From Helicobacter sp. MIT 05-5294 (GTDB taxonomy: Bacteria > Campylobacterota > Campylobacteria > Campylobacterales > Helicobacteraceae), in the NCBI RefSeq assembly GCF_000765675.1, contig NZ_JRPA02000012.1:1-44409 (forward strand): a stretch of DNA of 44,409 nucleotides, written 5' to 3'. The notes beneath the pieces were generated by a model, which worked only from the letters and a program-made list of their open reading frames with translations, did not search any database and was not told where the DNA came from. A program made the translations under genes and the position numbers. Shown here in pieces: positions 37,648 to 44,409 of the stretch (within the stretch, counting starts at the first letter, position 1; every line of letters begins with the position of its first letter).

Positions 37648-39617
37648 TGTTTGTCTCCTATTCTCTCATTGCGTGCTTTATAATATGGTTGTAATTCAAA
37701 TGGCATTAATGCTTCTTGAATCTCATAGCGATCTTTTCCTTGTGCTTCCATATCGGATCTAATTTTATCAATTTGTTCTTGACGCTTCAAGCTTTCAGGA
37801 TTTTCAATAATCATTCCTTTAGCACCATAACCACGGAATCCCGGAGCCATTTCCATTGTCGCAATATCAAGTGGCTCATAAGTGATGGTTGGCAAGGTTT
37901 GATTTGGGTCTTCCCAGCTTGTCAAAGTGCGTTTTAACCAATTTTGGTCATCGCGTTTTGGATAATCTTCACGACTATGCGCTCCACGAGATTCTGTGCG
38001 GTCTAACGCACCTTTGGCGACGCACAACGCAATTTTTAGCATTTTTGGCACACGATACGCTTCTTCTAGCTCCGGATTCGCTGAAAGTCGTTTGGTTTTG
38101 ATTCCAATATTTCTGCTGCGAATATAAAGTTGCTCCAACTCTTTTACCGCCGCTGCCAAATGCTCACCATCTCTAAAGATTCCTACTTTATCACCCATAA
38201 TTTGCTTCATAGCATTTTTGATTTCAAACACATTTTCTGCGCCTGTATTTGCTAAAATGCTATCCAAATAGCCTTGTTGGGCTCTAATGAAATCTTCAAC
38301 CAATTTAGTTTCAATATCCGCATAAGTTCCCGCGCAAGATTCCGCAAAATAGTCTCCAATAATCATACCGCTAACTACCGCTTCACTGACAGAGTTTCCA
38401 CCTAAGCGGTTAAATCCGTGCAAATCCCAACAAGCTGCTTCACCCGCAGAGAATAAGCCTTGCAATGCAGTTTCACCTTTTGCGTTGGTTCGGATTCCGC
38501 CCATACAATAGTGTTGCATTGGCTTCACAGGAGCCCATTTATCCGCTGGATCAATCCCTGCAAACACTTGACAAATCTCTTGCACATCACGCAAGTTTGT
38601 TTCAATATGTTTGCGTCCTAGAATGGAAATATCAAGCCACAAATGCTCACCATAAGGAGAGCTTACGCCTTTGCCCTCACGGATTCTTTGAAGCATTCTA
38701 CGCGCGACAACATCACGACTTGCAAGTTCCTTTTTCTCTGGCTCATAATCTGGCATAAAGCGATAGCCATCAACATCACGCAAAACTCCACCATCTCCAC
38801 GGCAACCCTCTGTAAGTAGAATCCCACTTGGAAAAAGTCCTGTTGGGTGGAATTGCACCGCTTCCATATTACCTAACTTTGCGATTCCTGTTTCAAGGGC
38901 TAGAGCAGTTCCTGTTCCCTCGCAAATTACGGCGTTTGTTGTGTCTTTATAGATTCTTCCATAACCACCTGTTGCAATCAATGTTCCTTTTGCAACATAA
39001 CCAATCAATTCGCCTGTAATCAAATCACGAACGACTGCGCCATAACAACGATTATTTTTGTGAATCAAAGAAATCGCTTCTTTTCTATCGTGGATAATCA
39101 CGCCTCTTTTTAACGCTTCATTTGCCACCGCAAAAAGCATAGAGTGTCCTGTCGCGTCCGCTGTATAGCAAGTTCTCCATTTTTTTGTTCCACCAAAATC
39201 ACGAGAATGGATTAATCCATGTCTAAACTCTTCTTCTGTAATGGTTGTTTTTTGCGCATTAATGATTGCGGTTCTGTCGCCTTTTTTGATTCTCGTCCAT
39301 GGCACACCCCAAGCAGCTAATTGACGAATCGCCTTAGGTGCTGTGGTAACAAACATTCTAGCAACTTTCTGATCGCAACCCCAATCGCTTCCCTTTACGG
39401 TGTCTGCGAAGTGCAAATCCTCATTGTCTCCATCACTCATTTTAGAGTTTCCAAGACTTGCTTGCATACCACCTTGAGCTGCGGCAGAGTGGCTTCTTTT
39501 TACGGGAATAAGGCTTAAGACAATAGTATCCAAACCCTTTTCTTTACAGGCGACCGCCGCACGAAGCCCTGCCAAACCTCCACCAATTACCAATGAATCG
39601 CAATATACTATTTTCAT
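37644..39617 (-). CDS. frdA: Fumarate reductase flavoprotein subunit
   Basis: FrdA (657 residues) holds covalent FAD and the fumarate site. The N-terminal dinucleotide motif [17 protein letters not shown] is at about 12-28. [10 protein letters not shown] holds the histidine that binds [23 protein letters not shown] near 257 carries catalytic residues, and [14 protein letters not shown] near 390 the second FAD contact. The long form (about 650 residues or more) is the type found in Helicobacter and Wolinella. Confidence 0.98.
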   Translation of the reverse strand: MKIVYCDSLVIGGGLAGLRAAVACKEKGLDTIVLSLIPVKRSHSAAAQGGMQASLGNSKMSDGDNEDLHFADTVKGSDWGCDQKVARMFVTTAPKAIRQLAAWGVPWTRIKKGDRTAIINAQKTTITEEEFRHGLIHSRDFGGTKKWRTCYTADATGHSMLFAVANEALKRGVIIHDRKEAISLIHKNNRCYGAVVRDLITGELIGYVAKGTLIATGGYGRIYKDTTNAVICEGTGTALALETGIAKLGNMEAVQFHPTGLFPSGILLTEGCRGDGGVLRDVDGYRFMPDYEPEKKELASRDVVARRMLQRIREGKGVSSPYGEHLWLDISILGRKHIETNLRDVQEICQVFAGIDPADKWAPVKPMQHYCMGGIRTNAKGETALQGLFSAGEAACWDLHGFNRLGGNSVSEAVVSGMIIGDYFAESCAGTYADIETKLVEDFIRAQQGYLDSILANTGAENVFEIKNAMKQIMGDKVGIFRDGEHLAAAVKELEQLYIRSRNIGIKTKRLSANPELEEAYRVPKMLKIALCVAKGALDRTESRGAHSREDYPKRDDQNWLKRTLTSWEDPNQTLPTITYEPLDIATMEMAPGFRGYGAKGMIIENPESLKRQEQIDKIRSDMEAQGKDRYEIQEALMPFELQPYYKARNERIGDKQ

Positions 39618-39628
39618 TCATCTCTCCT

Positions 39629-40360
39629 TTATAGACTTTTGCCTAACGCAATCCAAGTAAAGTCCGCGATAAATGCAATCACACCTAAAACGATAAATAC
39701 TGCAAATACAGCAATTTTAACATTTTTGCGTTTTACATTGCTTTGTGCGGTAGTTGGTGCTTCAAGTGGAACCCATTTGATAATCACGCGATACAATCCA
39801 ATACTTGCATGTAACACCATTACAACAAGCAATACAAGATAAAATTCTGCCAAATTGCCATCAACAAATCTTGTTGCAGAAGTGATTGCGTTAATACTTG
39901 TAGAATTAAAAAGAATCGTAACAAGATGTGCGCCACCTAAGAAAAATAATGCAAATCCAGTCAAGAATTGAATCCACCAAAGCGTTGTGTCGCAATGTTT
40001 CATTAAAGATTTATGAGTTTTAAAAATCATAAATTGTTGGAAGTTCGCAGGGAATTTTCTCATCGCCAAAAACGCGTGAGCCACGAAAACAACACTAATA
40101 ACAATCACAACTAGAGTAGTTAAAAGTGGAATCCCATGCCCACCAAAAATCAACGAACCCTCGCTGAATCCTACCACAGCATCAAATGCCTCTGTTCCAA
40201 GTAAAATAGAAGATGTAAAACACATATGAAACAAAATAAAAATCGCTAGAATAGCTCCTGTGATACTTTGCAACATATCCCAACGCGCAGGGTTTTTACT
40301 TTTTTTGCGCTCTGAAGTTACCTTTAAATAACTCTCAATTACTACTTCATCATTTTGCAT
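39629..40360 (-). CDS. frdC: Fumarate reductase cytochrome b subunit
   Basis: FrdC (243 residues) is the di-heme membrane anchor that oxidises menaquinol. It has five hydrophobic segments (about 32-55, 75-100, 122-150, 166-192 and 207-230). Histidines in membrane segments (for example FHMCFTSS, VFVAHAFLAM, LGGAHLVTI and VMVLHASIGLYR) supply the heme ligands. Gene order C-A-B is typical for this bacterial group. GGAGGATTTT before the ATG is a strong ribosome-binding site. Fumarate respiration or the reductive TCA branch would depend on it. Confidence 0.96.
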   Translation of the reverse strand: MQNDEVVIESYLKVTSERKKSKNPARWDMLQSITGAILAIFILFHMCFTSSILLGTEAFDAVVGFSEGSLIFGGHGIPLLTTLVVIVISVVFVAHAFLAMRKFPANFQQFMIFKTHKSLMKHCDTTLWWIQFLTGFALFFLGGAHLVTILFNSTSINAITSATRFVDGNLAEFYLVLLVVMVLHASIGLYRVIIKWVPLEAPTTAQSNVKRKNVKIAVFAVFIVLGVIAFIADFTWIALGKSL

Positions 40361-40424
40361 AAAATCCTCCTAAAGTAGATTACCAGTGCCTTTGCACAAC
40401 GCCATTAAACTTAAAAATCTTGTA

Positions 40425-40430
40425 ATTATA
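40425..40430 (-). promoter_or_regulatory. -10 box of the frdCAB operon
   Basis: TATAAT on the minus strand (GTTTTATAATTAC) is 65 bases before the frdC ATG, within a very AT-rich divergent spacer shared with the Nfu gene. T-rich tracts precede it at about helical spacing. Confidence 0.6.
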
Positions 40431-40567
40431 AAACATTTTAAATAAAATTAGATTAAATATTTTTAAGAAGTTTTTTATTAAAACTTTAAGAAAACTTAAG
40501 TATTATCATAGCTTTTAAATTAGGTTTCAAACATAGAATCCAAAAAGTAGAAATTTAAGGAAATTTT

Positions 40568-40813
40568 ATGCTTCCCTTTAGCGATGAAGAACTTTTAAAA
40601 CCTGTGGAAATCAGCCTTAACAAAGTGCGCCCAATGCTTGTCCAAGACGGAGGCAATGTAACTTTGCTCAAAATTGAAAATGGCAAAGTTTTTGTGCGCC
40701 TAGAGGGTGCCTGTAAAGGCTGTCCAAGTAGTGCACAAACCCTGAAATTCGGCATTGAACGCACACTCAAAAACGACATTCACCCTGACATTGAACTTAT
40801 CAATGTTACCTAA
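40568..40813 (+). CDS. Nfu-type iron-sulfur scaffold/carrier protein
   Basis: This 81-residue protein is a stand-alone NifU C-terminal (Nfu) domain. VRPMLVQDGGNVTLLKIENG near 20 is the family signature and EGACKGCPSSAQTLKFGIE near 46 gives the CxxC pair Cys49/Cys52 that bridges a 4Fe-4S cluster between two monomers. It would deliver clusters to apoproteins. The neighbouring order Nfu, conserved protein, murE is the same as I recall for HP1492-HP1494 in H. pylori. Confidence 0.93.
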   Translation: MLPFSDEELLKPVEISLNKVRPMLVQDGGNVTLLKIENGKVFVRLEGACKGCPSSAQTLKFGIERTLKNDIHPDIELINVT

Positions 40814-40836
40814 CTTGCACTGCATAAAGGCTTAAT

Positions 40837-41433
40837 ATGGCGAAAGATTTTGCGTATTTTAAAAACAAAGCAAAACTCGCTTTTAACAAGCGTCAATATT
40901 TGCGCGTTTTAGAGATTCTCTCTTATGCACATCTTCTGCTTGAAAATTTAAGCGACAAAGAATCGCTTTATATTAAAATGCTTAGTGCGCTCTCTGATAT
41001 GGCTTTAGACTACGAAGATGAGGCGCGTGCACTCTTTGAATACTATCAAGTAACTCATATTAAAAACAATCAAGAAGTAGCGAAAGTCGTGCTTGGAATG
41101 GTTGAAAATTTTGACAAAAACCTTTACGCGCTCAATCTCGCGATTTGGAGTTTGCAAGAAGCAGAGATTGACAAAAACGACGGAATCCTCTATGAAGATT
41201 TTGAAACCCATTCCGCCAAAGTCGGCTTCAAAGAAGCTTTTGAAGATTTAATGTTCAGCTCCAAAATCATCTTTACCAACAAAAGCGAATTTCTCTTTTT
41301 TGTGCGGAATCTCGTTAAATTTGGCTTTGAAGATGTTGCGATTAATTATTTTGAAAATTCGGGAAATCTTTTGTTTTACGACAGAGATTTTATGCGCCTC
41401 TATCGCAAAATCCTGCAAGGCAAAAAGCTTTGA
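40837..41433 (+). CDS. Conserved helical protein of unknown function
   Basis: The 198-residue protein has no signal peptide or membrane segment. It is mostly helical. The N-terminal part (AYFKNKAKLAFNKRQYLRVL, then LSYAHLLLENLSDKESLYIK) resembles one or two TPR-like helical hairpins. The C-terminal half is rich in Phe and Lys. The same position between the Nfu gene and murE is filled in H. pylori by a protein of unknown function (HP1493 in my recollection). A scaffold role is possible but not shown. Confidence 0.85.
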   Translation: MAKDFAYFKNKAKLAFNKRQYLRVLEILSYAHLLLENLSDKESLYIKMLSALSDMALDYEDEARALFEYYQVTHIKNNQEVAKVVLGMVENFDKNLYALNLAIWSLQEAEIDKNDGILYEDFETHSAKVGFKEAFEDLMFSSKIIFTNKSEFLFFVRNLVKFGFEDVAINYFENSGNLLFYDRDFMRLYRKILQGKKL

Positions 41434-41481
41434 ATCTTTGCGATTCCATCGTCTAAACAACATTAATTTTAAGGATATTTT

Positions 41482-42864
41482 ATGCTAGTGGAAATTCAAG
41501 CAAACCTCACAAACTGCCCAGATTGTGATTCTTCTTTACGCTTTATTAGCGATGATTCAAGAGAAGTGTTGCTCCCTCCAACAACCCAAAACAACCAAAG
41601 CAAGAATCGCACTTCAGAAAATTGCGCATTTCTCATCACGCAAAGCAATCAAAATTATCAAGAATCTGCCCAAAAAAATGGATTTAAAAAATTTATCATT
41701 CCTAAAGATTTAATAAAATATTTTGATTTAAACTTAAAACTTATCGGAATCACAGGCACAAATGGCAAAACAACCACAGCAGCGATGATTTACTCTATTT
41801 TGCTTGATTTTGGATTCTCTGTTGGCTTACTTGGCACACGCGGATTCTTTATCAATGGAATCCAAAAACGCCCCAAAGGACTTACAACGCCTAGTTTGCT
41901 AGAGATTTATAGCGCGATTAGCGAGGCAAAGAGTGAGGGCTGCCAATATTTCGTAATGGAAGTTAGCTCCCACGCAATTGTGCAAAATCGCATTGAAGGG
42001 TTGCATTTTGATTTAAGAATTCTAACCAACATCACAAGCGACCATTTAGACTATCACAAGACTTTAGAAAACTATATCGCTGTGAAAAATTCGTTTTTTG
42101 CCAATCCAGAGGATTTAAAACTTATCAACAAAGACGAATCCAACGCGCATTACGCCCTAGAAAGAGCAATCACCTATGGCATAGAATCCCCCGCCACGCT
42201 TAATGCCAAAGCTTACAGCCTACAAAATGGTATTACAGCCCAAATCGCCTATGGCAAAGAAGAAGCGAGTTTGGAATGCGCCTTGTTTGGCAAACACAAC
42301 CTTTATAACGCACTTGCAGCAATCGGGGCAGTCAAACTGCTAGAAAACGCTCCTTTGGGTGAAATTTGCGAAAAATTAGAAAACTTTGGTGGCGTGTTAG
42401 GGAGAATGCAAGTCGTCAATCAAAAGCCCCTAATTATCGTGGATTTCGCACATACAGAAGACGGAATGGAAAAAATCTTTCAGTCTTTTTTGCACCAAAA
42501 AATCTCTGTTGTCTTTGGTGCAGGAGGCGATAGAGACAAAAGTAAAAGACCAAAAATGGGATTGTGTGCCGCCAAATATGCCCAAAAACTTTATATCACA
42601 AGCGACAATCCACGCAGTGAGATTCCATCGCAGATTATGCAAGAAATTCTTAGCGGAATCCCGACAATTTTAAGGGATTCTAGGGAGATTTATTTGGAAG
42701 AAAACCGCGCTAAAGCCATTGAAATGGCGATTAAAAGCTTAAAAGATGAAGAGGTTTTGTTGATTTTGGGAAAAGGCGATGAAACTTATCAAATCATTGG
42801 CGATAAAACTTACCCTTTTGATGATTGCCAAGAAGTGCAAAAGGCTTTGAAAAACTTAGCATAG
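41482..42864 (+). CDS. murE: UDP-MurNAc-L-Ala-D-Glu:meso-diaminopimelate ligase
   Basis: MurE (460 residues) adds meso-diaminopimelate to the peptidoglycan precursor in the cytosol. The ATP loop GITGTNGKTTTAAM is near residues 89-102. EVSSHAIVQNRIEG near 160 and NITSDHLDYHKT near 178 are Mur ligase motifs. TSDNPRSEIP near 374 is the DNPR signature selecting diaminopimelate instead of lysine. The N-terminal domain is short and diverged, usual in this group. AAGGATATTTT precedes the ATG. Confidence 0.97.
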   Translation: MLVEIQANLTNCPDCDSSLRFISDDSREVLLPPTTQNNQSKNRTSENCAFLITQSNQNYQESAQKNGFKKFIIPKDLIKYFDLNLKLIGITGTNGKTTTAAMIYSILLDFGFSVGLLGTRGFFINGIQKRPKGLTTPSLLEIYSAISEAKSEGCQYFVMEVSSHAIVQNRIEGLHFDLRILTNITSDHLDYHKTLENYIAVKNSFFANPEDLKLINKDESNAHYALERAITYGIESPATLNAKAYSLQNGITAQIAYGKEEASLECALFGKHNLYNALAAIGAVKLLENAPLGEICEKLENFGGVLGRMQVVNQKPLIIVDFAHTEDGMEKIFQSFLHQKISVVFGAGGDRDKSKRPKMGLCAAKYAQKLYITSDNPRSEIPSQIMQEILSGIPTILRDSREIYLEENRAKAIEMAIKSLKDEEVLLILGKGDETYQIIGDKTYPFDDCQEVQKALKNLA

Positions 42865-42889
42865 CTATGTAAGTTTTGCGTTGCCTTGC

Positions 42890-42912
42890 GTCCTTATGAA
42901 GTGGCAATCCAC
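42890..42912 (+). repeat. Eroded fragment of the dispersed repeat
   Basis: GTTGCCTTGCG followed by AAGTGGCAATCCAC loosely resembles both ends of the copy at 43093-43130. Too degraded to be certain. Confidence 0.25.
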
Positions 42913-42983
42913 AATCAACATCAAAATGGTAAGAAAACAATCAATGGAAATTTATACAATAGCTCTTTTTTGGAGCGTAGATT

Positions 42984-43019
42984 TTACCACAGGGTAACCA
43001 GCCTGTGGTAATTACCCTG
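42984..43019. other. Two overlapping, mutually exclusive hairpins
   Basis: Hairpin 1 pairs TTACCACAGG (42984-42993) with CCTGTGGTAA (43002-43011), 10 bp perfect, 8-base loop. Hairpin 2 pairs CAGGGTAA (42990-42997) with TTACCCTG (43012-43019), 8 bp perfect. They share bases 42990-42993 and cannot both form in full. On the minus strand a TATAAT (43024-43029) would start a transcript near 43018, exactly at hairpin 2. No strong T tract follows in either direction. The rest of the 473-base spacer 42865-43337 holds repeats and a terminator but no gene. Confidence 0.55.
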
Positions 43020-43092
43020 CGACATTATACTTCAAAACTTTAGAAATCCCAAGTTTTATTTATTGAGTCATTGTTTATGTATTAAACCACTG

Positions 43093-43130
43093 CGTCATTA
43101 CGAGAGTTTTGCAAAAACTCGTGGCAATCT
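43093..43130 (+). repeat. GTCATTACGAG palindromic repeat, left copy
   Basis: The unit runs CGTCATTACGAG, an internal hairpin (ACGAGAGTTTT / AAAAACTCGT) and then GGCAATCT. It is one half of an inverted pair with 43189-43227. Confidence 0.7.
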
Positions 43131-43188
43131 ATAATGTTGGGTTTCAAGGAAAATAATACAATGGAATCTTTAATGTGAGATTCTAAGC

Positions 43189-43227
43189 GTGGATTGCTTC
43201 GTTGCACTTCGTGTGCCTCGCAATGAC
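43189..43227 (-). repeat. GTCATTGCGAG palindromic repeat, right inverted copy
   Basis: Read on the minus strand the unit is GTCATTGCGAGGCACACGAA, then GTGCAACGAAGCAATCCAC. It has the same ends as the left copy and its own internal hairpin (GCAC/GTGC). Together the two copies make a 135-base element with inverted termini (43093-43227). Confidence 0.7.
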
Positions 43228-43275
43228 AAAAGATAGTTAAATCTTGGTGATTGGATTAGGTAGAAAGATGAAGAA

Positions 43276-43303
43276 AATAAAAAAGCAAGGGAGAATCCCT
43301 TGC
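43276..43303 (-). terminator. Intrinsic terminator of the flagellin gene
   Basis: On the minus strand GCAAGGG (from 43303) pairs with CCCTTGC (to 43285) around a short loop, an 8-bp stem including one A-T, followed directly by TTTTTTATTTTC. This is the clearest rho-independent terminator in the window, 35 bases after the flagellin stop. Confidence 0.9.
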
Positions 43304-43337
43304 CTGGAGTTGTGATTCTAAGAAAAGAATCCTTAAG

Positions 43338-44409
43338 CTACTGAAGTAATCTTAAGATATTTTGTTGCACTGAATTCGCTTGGCTCATTGCATAACTTCC
43401 AGCTTGAGCAAGAATGTTCAAGTTAGAGTAGTTTGCAGATTCACTTGCGAAATCTACTTCACGGATTCCACTTTCAGCAGATTTTACATTCACTTGAGTG
43501 ATTGTAATGTTGTTGATTGTAGATTGCATTTGTTGTTGCACAGAACCCAAGTCTGAACGAATGCTATCAAGTTGTTTAATCGCAGATTCTGCAATATCCA
43601 TAGTAAGCATTGCACCTTTGAGGGTTGTAACGCCTGAACCAAAAGTCGCATCTAATGCTGTTCCAATTGCTGTTGTAGTTACACCGATGGATTTCAAAGT
43701 ATCACCATTAAATGAACCTTTAAGTTGTCTTAGGGTTGTAACGGCTTGAGCAACACTTGCTGAATTAACAGTGAATTGCCCACCTGTATTTGTTCCTGAA
43801 ACTTTAATATCATTTGCACCCAATTGAGTAAGGTTCAATGTTCCAACATTTACTCCAGTGCCAAAGTTTGTAACACCTGAAACACCATCCCCTGTAACAT
43901 TAATCGCTCTACCATCTGTAGAAGTCAATCTCAATGCACCATCTTTATCAATAGAAGCTTGAACACCTGTGGTATCTTTGTAAGCATTGATAGCTTGAAC
44001 TAAACGATTGTCTTTGTCGTTTGTTTTAATGTCAAGAATATCCCCGATTTTTACACCATTGATTGAGAGGCTTACGATATTTCCAGCTGTTACCGCTGCT
44101 GTTCCTGCTGTCTCTACTGTGTATTCAGCACGCACACCACCCAACTCATCGGAGTATCTATTGATAGCTTCAGCTACGACACCTAGACCTGTTCCTGCAC
44201 TTGTAGAAATCGTTACAGACTCTAAGCTGACTTTTTTGTTGCCCACTGTGAAAGTTAGAGCCAAATTACCAGTAGAAGCACTAAAAACATCTACACCATA
44301 GCTTTCTGTTCTTACATGCCCAATCTTATCAGAACTTGTTGCACCAATACTTGCACGAATGGTTTGGTTAGAGTAAGCACCTACTTGGAATTCTTTGTTT
44401 GTAAATCCA
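43338..44409 (-). CDS. Flagellin, C-terminal part, cut by the right edge
   Basis: The frame is open from the right edge (about 356 codons visible) to TAA at 43338. It starts within GFTNKEFQVGAYSNQTIRAS, a region found about 150 residues into Helicobacter flagellins. SVTISTSAGTGLGVVAEAIN follows in the variable D2/D3 part. The conserved D1/D0 end has QLDSIRSDLGSVQQQMQST, ITQVNVKSAESGIREVDFA and ends ANSVQQNILRLLQ, the subunit-packing and export region. Features resemble both FlaA and FlaB of H. pylori, so I do not choose. The promoter is outside the window. Apparent starts inside (such as 44264) are not real. Confidence 0.95.
   Translation of the reverse strand, partial: GFTNKEFQVGAYSNQTIRASIGATSSDKIGHVRTESYGVDVFSASTGNLALTFTVGNKKVSLESVTISTSAGTGLGVVAEAINRYSDELGGVRAEYTVETAGTAAVTAGNIVSLSINGVKIGDILDIKTNDKDNRLVQAINAYKDTTGVQASIDKDGALRLTSTDGRAINVTGDGVSGVTNFGTGVNVGTLNLTQLGANDIKVSGTNTGGQFTVNSASVAQAVTTLRQLKGSFNGDTLKSIGVTTTAIGTALDATFGSGVTTLKGAMLTMDIAESAIKQLDSIRSDLGSVQQQMQSTINNITITQVNVKSAESGIREVDFASESANYSNLNILAQAGSYAMSQANSVQQNILRLLQ

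Noticed and set aside
43338-44264. Flagellin gene starting at 44264 with a TTG
   Set aside because: The same frame continues to the window edge with clear flagellin sequence, so the gene is only cut by the window.

Overview
The window is a chromosomal segment of an AT-rich campylobacterotal genome, most likely a Helicobacter other than H. pylori (an enterohepatic-type species). Three things point this way. The fumarate reductase order is frdC-frdA-frdB. A single merged ribosomal cluster contains map and infA and lacks rpmD. The blocks Nfu / conserved protein / murE and purA / FliJ-like / MotE-like match neighbourhoods I recall from H. pylori and Campylobacter. The periplasmic Cu/Zn SOD, the TRAP transporter and the UDP-glucuronate epimerase are not part of the H. 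pylori core as I know it. The species is inferred, not proven.

Layout: 1-835 holds an unidentified gene cut by the left edge and ridA. 908-3047 (+) is a small exported protein followed by the molybdopterin genes moaD-moaE-mobB-mogA. 3209-16989 (-) is one long S10-spc-alpha cluster, rpsJ to rplQ: 25 ribosomal proteins plus secY, map, infA and rpoA. Its likely promoter is at 17051-17056. 17235-17653 is a wrecked aspartate/glutamate racemase gene. 17886-20924 (+) is a complete TRAP transporter (Q, M, P) with a Tat-lipoprotein binding protein. 21138-23307 (+) is a class V aminotransferase and a UDP-glucuronate 4-epimerase. The 4.5S SRP RNA lies at about 23437-23546.

23745-27388 (+) is two cation/proton antiporters flanking recR. 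27392-31099 (-) is polA, a tautomerase-family protein and a TerC-family exporter. 31318-34491 (+) is a HisZ-like aaRS paralogue, purA, a FliJ-like protein and a MotE-like protein. 34612-35154 is sodC. 35467-36409 (-) is a broken EF-hand-type gene. tRNA-Ser(GGA) is at 36651-36738. 36901-40360 (-) is frdCAB. 40568-42864 (+) is an Nfu-type Fe-S protein, a conserved protein and murE. The right edge cuts a flagellin gene (-).

Most of the window is housekeeping: translation, secretion, cofactor, cell-wall and respiratory genes. I see no phage, IS element, CRISPR array or defence island, and no convincing new multi-gene system. The points most worth a second look are: a strong excess of GAATC/GATTC words in coding and non-coding DNA but not in ribosomal genes; a HisZ-like protein beside purA without hisG in view; GTCATTRCGAG inverted-repeat elements; a pair of mutually exclusive hairpins near 43000; and three decaying genes or gene remnants.
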